64,000 nt of DNA. Origin: an uncultured Prevotellaceae bacterium. GTDB taxonomy: Bacteria > Bacteroidota > Bacteroidia > Bacteroidales > Bacteroidaceae. Below the pieces are notes generated by a model. It was not told the origin of the DNA and did not search any database. It saw nothing but the letters and a program-made list of their open reading frames with translations. The DNA lies in assembly GCA_900314655.1 (NCBI GenBank), contig OMWC01000016.1, positions 17,667 to 81,666 of the forward strand, read 5' to 3'. This document shows, one piece after another, positions 59,921 through 64,000 of the stretch (position 1 is its first letter; each line of letters begins with the position of its first letter). The position numbers and the translations under genes were made by a program.

Positions 59921-61315
59921 ATGACAACAGTACGTGCATTCATAAGGACAGCTTCAAAGCGTCGGGACTCCAAGGTATTCATACGATTCCGGCTAACGGA
60001 CGGGCGAAAAATACAGTTGTTTCACAAATCTGAGTTTCTTGTCAGTCCAGACGTATGGGATGCCAAGAAAGAATGTATCAAAGCCAAGATCCTGTATAAT
60101 GCAATCGAAAGAGCTAGATTAGAACTAGCTGTTAGAATAAGAAAGGGACTGTTGATAGATATATATGAAGATTACAAGGAGAAAGAATCTTTGAATAGTG
60201 CCGAATTCGAAAAATTGATAGATATGAGACTTAATCCCGAAAAATACAAGGAAGAAGAGAAAGAACAAAACGATTTCTATTTCTCTTTTAGGAAATTCCT
60301 CGATGTGAAGAATTATTCTTCTACTGATGAAAAAAACTATGAGACAATGATACGTATGCTCAGACGTTTTGAAATGTTTCAAAAGGTCAGGTTCGGGAGT
60401 GATTATGCATTGGGGTTTAAAACGATGAACGTTGACACTATTCGGGACCTTGAAAGATATGTGAGGGAAGAATATAAATATGTAGCCCAAAAGCCTTATA
60501 AATTTATCTTTGAAGAGATTCCTGAGAAGCGAATGCCTGGCGTTCGTGGTGCCAACACGATTGCCAAGATAATGAAAAGGTTTAGAACTTTCATAAAATG
60601 GTGTTTGAAGGAAGGGTTACTTGAAAGCGACCCATTTGTTGGCTATGAGCAGAAAAATCCTGTCTATGGTACTCCATACTATATAACTATTGAAGAACGT
60701 AGCCAGATTGCAGATACAGATATTCTGAAAGCATGGGAGAAACTAGACAAAGAGCAACAAAAGAGCATAGCGAAGTCTTCCCTCCCCCAGCTGGCTATCC
60801 AGCGTGACATTTTTGTCTTCCACTGCATGATTGGCTGCCGTGTAAGTGACCTGGTTACTCTTACACCAGAGAATGTCATCAATGATCACATTAGCTATAT
60901 TGCAAAAAAAACGAGCAGAGAACGTGTTGATGCTATAGAAGTGCCACTTAACTCAATAGCCAAGGCTATATTGGAGAAATATTGGGACGGCCAACGGAAG
61001 ACCGGGCCACTTCTTCCTTTTATTTCACCTCAAAAATACAATGATAGCATTAAGGAAATATTCCTTTTGTGTGGAATTACGCGGAATGTTACCATTTGGA
61101 ACTCTACCACAGGGAAAGAGGAACAGCATCCCTTGAATGAGATAGCGAGTAGCCATCTGGCAAGAAGGACATTCATCGGAAACTTGTATAAGAAAGTGCA
61201 AGACCCTAACATGATTGGCAAGCTGTCAGGCCATGTTGAAGGTTCAAAGGCCTTCGCCAGATACAGAACGATAGATGACGACATGAAACAGAATATGGTC
61301 AAAATGCTTGAGTAG
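59921..61315 (+). CDS. Tyrosine recombinase/integrase of a mobile element
   Basis: The 464-residue protein has the Bacteroidetes-type layout: an N-terminal arm-binding region, a core-binding SAM-like domain (residues about 120-260), and a catalytic domain with Arg307 (IGCRVSDLVTL), a Lys in IAKKTSRER, His412-x-x-Arg415 (HLARRTFIGNL), His438 (KLSGHVEGS) and the nucleophile Tyr448 (FARYRTIDD). All catalytic residues are present, so it should be active. It stands 230 bp from a tRNA 3' fragment and is followed by an HTH gene, as in integrative elements. Confidence 0.94.
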   Translation: MTTVRAFIRTASKRRDSKVFIRFRLTDGRKIQLFHKSEFLVSPDVWDAKKECIKAKILYNAIERARLELAVRIRKGLLIDIYEDYKEKESLNSAEFEKLIDMRLNPEKYKEEEKEQNDFYFSFRKFLDVKNYSSTDEKNYETMIRMLRRFEMFQKVRFGSDYALGFKTMNVDTIRDLERYVREEYKYVAQKPYKFIFEEIPEKRMPGVRGANTIAKIMKRFRTFIKWCLKEGLLESDPFVGYEQKNPVYGTPYYITIEERSQIADTDILKAWEKLDKEQQKSIAKSSLPQLAIQRDIFVFHCMIGCRVSDLVTLTPENVINDHISYIAKKTSRERVDAIEVPLNSIAKAILEKYWDGQRKTGPLLPFISPQKYNDSIKEIFLLCGITRNVTIWNSTTGKEEQHPLNEIASSHLARRTFIGNLYKKVQDPNMIGKLSGHVEGSKAFARYRTIDDDMKQNMVKMLE

Positions 61316-61374
61316 ACTGGCTCAAAAGTGTTCTCAAATGTTTAAATCAGTTAACTTCTTATGCCAAAGCCTAT

Positions 61375-61406
61375 TTTGAAGTATACGATCTTTTCATTAG
61401 ATTTGC
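61375..61406 (+). promoter_or_regulatory. Promoter of the HTH gene
   Basis: TTTG (61375-61378), 19 nt, TAGATTTGC (61398-61406). The leader is about 26 nt. Confidence 0.7.
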
Positions 61407-61436
61407 CGAAGATTAGTTTTTAAACAAATTAAAGGC

Positions 61437-61730
61437 ATGAATGAAACATTAGTAAATGACATCCTCAAAAGTGGAGGAACGACACTGATGGTTATCAAGG
61501 CAGAAGATCTGAAGAAGGCTATCTGTGAGACTGTCAGTGAAACAAGGCGTCAGATGGAAAATGAAGTAGCCATGAGCAAAAGCGAAACATATCTGACAGG
61601 CCAGCAGGTTCAGGACAAGTTGAATGTAAGCAGAACCACTTTGTGGAACTGGAGAAAAGAAGGTTATCTGGTGCCCATAGAGATAGGAGGAAAATACCGC
61701 TATAAATTATCGGACATCAATAAATCATGA
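61437..61730 (+). CDS. Helix-turn-helix protein, excisionase-like
   Basis: The 97-residue protein has a helical N-terminus (residues 1-45) and a MerR/excisionase-type winged HTH at about 50-95: YLTGQQVQDKLNVSRTTLWNWRKEGYLVPIEIGGKYRYKLSDIN. Proteins of this type bind att or operator DNA in Bacteroidetes integrative elements, where they direct excision or regulate. Its place 121 bp after the integrase gene, with its own promoter, supports such a role. Confidence 0.85.
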   Translation: MNETLVNDILKSGGTTLMVIKAEDLKKAICETVSETRRQMENEVAMSKSETYLTGQQVQDKLNVSRTTLWNWRKEGYLVPIEIGGKYRYKLSDINKS

Positions 61731-61993
61731 AGAGTTGTCAAAATGCTCTTTCTTGGCGAGACTAGGAGTTCTCCACATCCATCAGAGGGTATAAAAATAG
61801 CCGTTTTGAGTTAATGGACAAAGAAATGCCAAAACGAGGACAAATATTGTCAAAACGTTTTTTAACATGATCTTCCCTCAAAACCATTGAGCAAAAATTA
61901 ACAGCTCTTAACAGAATGGCAATGTGATTGGTAAACACTATTGAAGGGCAAAAACAGTATACTTCAAATATGTAAAAAAAATGTGCGTATTTC

Positions 61994-62025
61994 TTGTTTT
62001 ATTAAATTATATTTTATAACTTTGC
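61994..62025 (+). promoter_or_regulatory. Promoter of the third AAA/DUF4143 gene
   Basis: TTG (61994-61996), 20 nt, TAACTTTGC (62017-62025). GTTTTATTAAA (61996) and GTTTTATAAAA (62029) are 33 bp apart, with a weaker copy (GTTTAATAAA) at 62044. These are AT-rich, so the repeat claim is weaker than for the other two ATPase genes. The rest of the 61731-62068 gap contains AT-rich sequence with short CAAAACG motifs and no gene that I can see. Confidence 0.6.
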
Positions 62026-62068
62026 ACCGTTTTATAAAACTTCGTTTAATAAATTAGATATTACACCT

Positions 62069-63352
62069 ATGCCTATAACAAGAAACATATTACGCCAAGT
62101 GATGCTTGATAACCAGAAGGATATCGAGCAATATAAGGTTTTTCACCGGGGTTATGATCTCGATTCCTTCCCATTGCAGGTATTTGTTGGAGTCAGGCGT
62201 TCGGGAAAGTCATTCCTGCTTTTCCAGAAGATGCACCAGATGCTTGCCGACGGGCATGGCTGGGAAGACATGCTCTATATCGATTTTGAAGACCGTCGGC
62301 TAGAAGGTTTCACAGCGGATGATTTCAACCTCATCCTGGAATGTCATCAGGAGATGTACGGCAAACGCCCGATGCTGTTTCTTGATGAGATACAGAACAT
62401 TGACGGGTGGCAGAAGTTTGCACGAAATCTTGCAGACAAGAAGTACAGCGTCTTCATTACGGGAAGCAATGCCAAGATGCTTTCAAAGGAAATCATGTCA
62501 GCACTGGGAGGCCGGTACATTCCCGTGGAGGTCTATCCGTTTAGTTTCACCGAGTATCTCGACTATCTTGGAATCCCGCATGATGAGCTGTCACTTGAAG
62601 CAACCGAGTCAAAGGCCCGGTTCATGAAGGCGTATGGCGACTATCTGGCATGGGGAGGCTTGCCCGAATCCGTCAGTCTTCCTGTCAGAAGATCCTATCT
62701 TTCCAGTGTCTTTCAGAAAATATACTTAGGTGACATTGCTCAGCGAAACGGAGTGTCAAATGCCAAGTTGCTGCAGCTCCTGACAAAGAAAATCGCAGAG
62801 AGTGTCATGCAGCCCATTTCATACAACCGACTGGCCAAAATACTCTCCAGTGTGGCTGGTAAGGTCAGTGTGCCGACAGTTTCCAGCTATGTCAGCTACT
62901 CAGAAGATGCGTGGCTGCTGCTGCGGTTGAGAAACATAGCCTCTGCTTTTGCGGAAAGGGAAAGTGTCTGCAAGTACTATTATATAGACAACGGCCTACT
63001 TTCAATCCAATTGATGAACGCGGACACCCTACTTTTGGAAAATGCCTTAGCCCTTTCGCTTTTCCGGAAATACGGGCACGATGCAGATAATGAGCGCGTC
63101 TATTTCTACAACGCGAATGTAGAAGTTGACTTCTATGTCCCCGAAGAGGAACTTGCCGTACAGGCATCCTACTCTCTGACAGACGAGACAACCCGGAAAC
63201 GGGAGGTGGATGCCCTGAGCAAGCTGCCCAACGTTCACCCGTGTAAGCGTCGTGTAATCGTTACATACGATGAGGAAGACACCATAACGGATAAGCATGG
63301 CATCATAGAAATAGTTCCATGTTGGAAATGGCTTCTCAGCATGGAGAAGTAA
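62069..63352 (+). CDS. AAA-family ATPase with DUF4143 domain (third copy, in the mobile element)
   Basis: The 427-residue protein has Walker A GVRRSGKS at residues 41-48, Walker B PMLFLDEIQNI, and VFITGSNAKML as sensor, followed by VEVYPFSFTEYLDYLG and a DUF4143 part (KIYLGDIAQRNGV, YYIDNGLLSIQLM, NVEVDFYVPEEELAVQASYS). It is more distant from the two copies at 29189 and 31274 than these are in layout, with a longer lead before the P-loop. It appears to be cargo of the element that starts near 59664. Its role, perhaps in element defence or addiction, is inference. Confidence 0.9.
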   Translation: MPITRNILRQVMLDNQKDIEQYKVFHRGYDLDSFPLQVFVGVRRSGKSFLLFQKMHQMLADGHGWEDMLYIDFEDRRLEGFTADDFNLILECHQEMYGKRPMLFLDEIQNIDGWQKFARNLADKKYSVFITGSNAKMLSKEIMSALGGRYIPVEVYPFSFTEYLDYLGIPHDELSLEATESKARFMKAYGDYLAWGGLPESVSLPVRRSYLSSVFQKIYLGDIAQRNGVSNAKLLQLLTKKIAESVMQPISYNRLAKILSSVAGKVSVPTVSSYVSYSEDAWLLLRLRNIASAFAERESVCKYYYIDNGLLSIQLMNADTLLLENALALSLFRKYGHDADNERVYFYNANVEVDFYVPEEELAVQASYSLTDETTRKREVDALSKLPNVHPCKRRVIVTYDEEDTITDKHGIIEIVPCWKWLLSMEK

Positions 63353-63412
63353 CATGCAGTTATTTAATACAATAAGAAGATCTGAATTACAGTAACGCCG
63401 AAGCAACAGTAA

Positions 63413-63781
63413 ATGAACATCGACAGGGAACTCTTTGACGAGGAAAACTCCTATATACAGATTCTGGATAAGTGGGAGAACTTCGGAACGCAGAACGGCA
63501 TCGCGGATGAGGGATATGACAACCTTTCCTTCCACGGTGCACCCCGTTTTGAAGTCACAGAGAAGATCAATGCCTTGCTCAACGGCATCCTGACAACGGA
63601 TGAAAACCTCATACTCAGGGAATATTTCGGCATCGGCTGTCAGCAGAGAACTGTCGAAGAGCTTGCCGATTCTAACCATTCCACAGTAAAAGCTATGCAG
63701 ATTTATCTGAAGGGAATCCTCCAGAGAATAAGGGAACATGACGAGACCCTTGATCTTTGGAAATACCTTTTCAGGGCATAA
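63413..63781 (+). CDS. Small protein with sigma-factor region-4-like HTH
   Basis: The 122-residue protein starts MNIDRELFDEENSYIQILDKW. Residues about 58-110 (LTTDENLILREYFGIGCQQRTVEELADSNHSTVKAMQIYLKGILQRIRE) have the helix pattern of sigma-70 region 4, including the 'T-V-E-E-L-A' turn, but no region 2 is present, so it is not a complete sigma factor. It may be a regulator or a partial gene. The opposite strand has a 230-codon frame here, without family features. A hairpin (CGCTATCC/GGATAGCG, 63789-63816) follows but lacks a T run. Confidence 0.6.
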   Translation: MNIDRELFDEENSYIQILDKWENFGTQNGIADEGYDNLSFHGAPRFEVTEKINALLNGILTTDENLILREYFGIGCQQRTVEELADSNHSTVKAMQIYLKGILQRIREHDETLDLWKYLFRA

Positions 63782-63897
63782 AGAGGGGCGCTATCCTGAT
63801 TGACTGAGGGATAGCGGCCCAATTATTCCCATGCTCACTTAGAGTCAATTACCAACAAAAAGACAAGACCATTGCTGATTATTGTCCTTTCTCGAAC

Positions 63898-64000
63898 TTA
63901 ACACAAGACTATCTTTGCCCAGTCTATCGCCTTGCCGTCCTTCTTGGCTTTATCTATAAGCTTTTTTATCTGTTCCTTCTTCTGGTCATCCATTTCCTCC
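63898..64000 (-). CDS. C-terminal end of a protein continuing beyond the window
   Basis: On the minus strand a frame enters from the right edge and ends at TAA (63898-63900), coding EEMDDQKKEQIKKLIDKA, then KKDGKAIDWAKIVLC. It is Lys-rich and helical. It could be the end of a larger protein of the mobile element or a short protein starting at the internal Met. The remaining bases 63782-63897 contain a hairpin and no gene that I can see. Confidence 0.45.
   Translation of the reverse strand, partial: EEMDDQKKEQIKKLIDKAKKDGKAIDWAKIVLC

Noticed and set aside
63047..63739. 230-codon frame on the minus strand
   Set aside because: It covers the end of the DUF4143 ATPase and the sigma-like gene, both better supported; its translation has no family feature.

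Overview
The window looks like the chromosome of a Bacteroidales bacterium, most likely a gut or rumen Prevotella/Segatella-type organism. The basis is a set of gene blocks typical of the group (ftsX-DUF3098-uppP-truB-queA-folK; DUF1599-DoxX-tpiA-SPOR-folE; an fkp-type fucokinase/GDP-fucose pyrophosphorylase; GSCFA, DUF5686 and YfhO proteins), promoters of the Bacteroidetes type (TTTG, 19-20 nt, TAnnTTTGC) and secreted proteins with C-terminal dockerin-like repeats. No database search was possible; family names are from recognised motifs.

Layout. 1-660: the start of a leftward secreted protein. 661-2526: mostly non-coding DNA, a mosaic of three-hairpin elements of about 128 bp, two degenerate hexamer tracts and one small Xre-type regulator. 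2527-9376: leftward GSCFA, NUDIX, Fkp and YfhO genes. 9470-10629: mtnN-luxS (methyl-cycle recycling, AI-2). 10588-13718: MATE transporter and BipA. 13996-18826: rpsO and the ftsX-to-folK operon. 18979: a radical SAM gene. 19964-28887: a block of large secreted proteins, namely a tandem CotH-domain protein with a dockerin, two more dockerin-tailed proteins, a cohesin-like protein with a C-terminal sorting-type tail, and a small acidic protein. 29189-32617: two AAA/DUF4143 ATPases pointing at each other. 32801-39688: an RND efflux operon with lpxA at its end. 39922-45915: cca, a lipoprotein, and the DUF1599-DoxX-tpiA-SPOR-folE operon, in which DoxX and TpiA are fused in frame. 45917-53580: DUF5686 protein, free Met-(R)-sulfoxide reductase, inositol-phosphatase-like protein, GH3 glycosidase and a CE1-type esterase. 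53698-58260: a three-gene NHLM-type export system without a peptidase domain. 58355-59601: two flavin enzymes. From about 59664 to the right edge: an integrated element, starting at a tRNA 3'-end fragment and followed by an integrase, an HTH gene, a third AAA/DUF4143 ATPase and a sigma-region-4-like gene.

The most unusual signals are these. (1) Short palindromic or simple repeats that also occur between genes have entered coding sequences in frame in at least seven proteins, including a lipoprotein signal peptide; this resembles Rickettsia palindromic elements. (2) A family of three-stem hairpin elements is coupled to hexamer tracts of the form AACSNT. (3) Two of the three AAA/DUF4143 ATPase genes are clearly preceded by direct repeats spaced 32-34 bp apart, and the third possibly so. 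(4) Dockerin and cohesin-like proteins sit together without any cellulase context. (5) The NHLM exporter has no visible peptidase domain or precursor and has a Gln in place of the switch His in one ATPase.

Starts were moved inward from the longest open frame where a promoter, signal peptide or family alignment required it; each case is stated.
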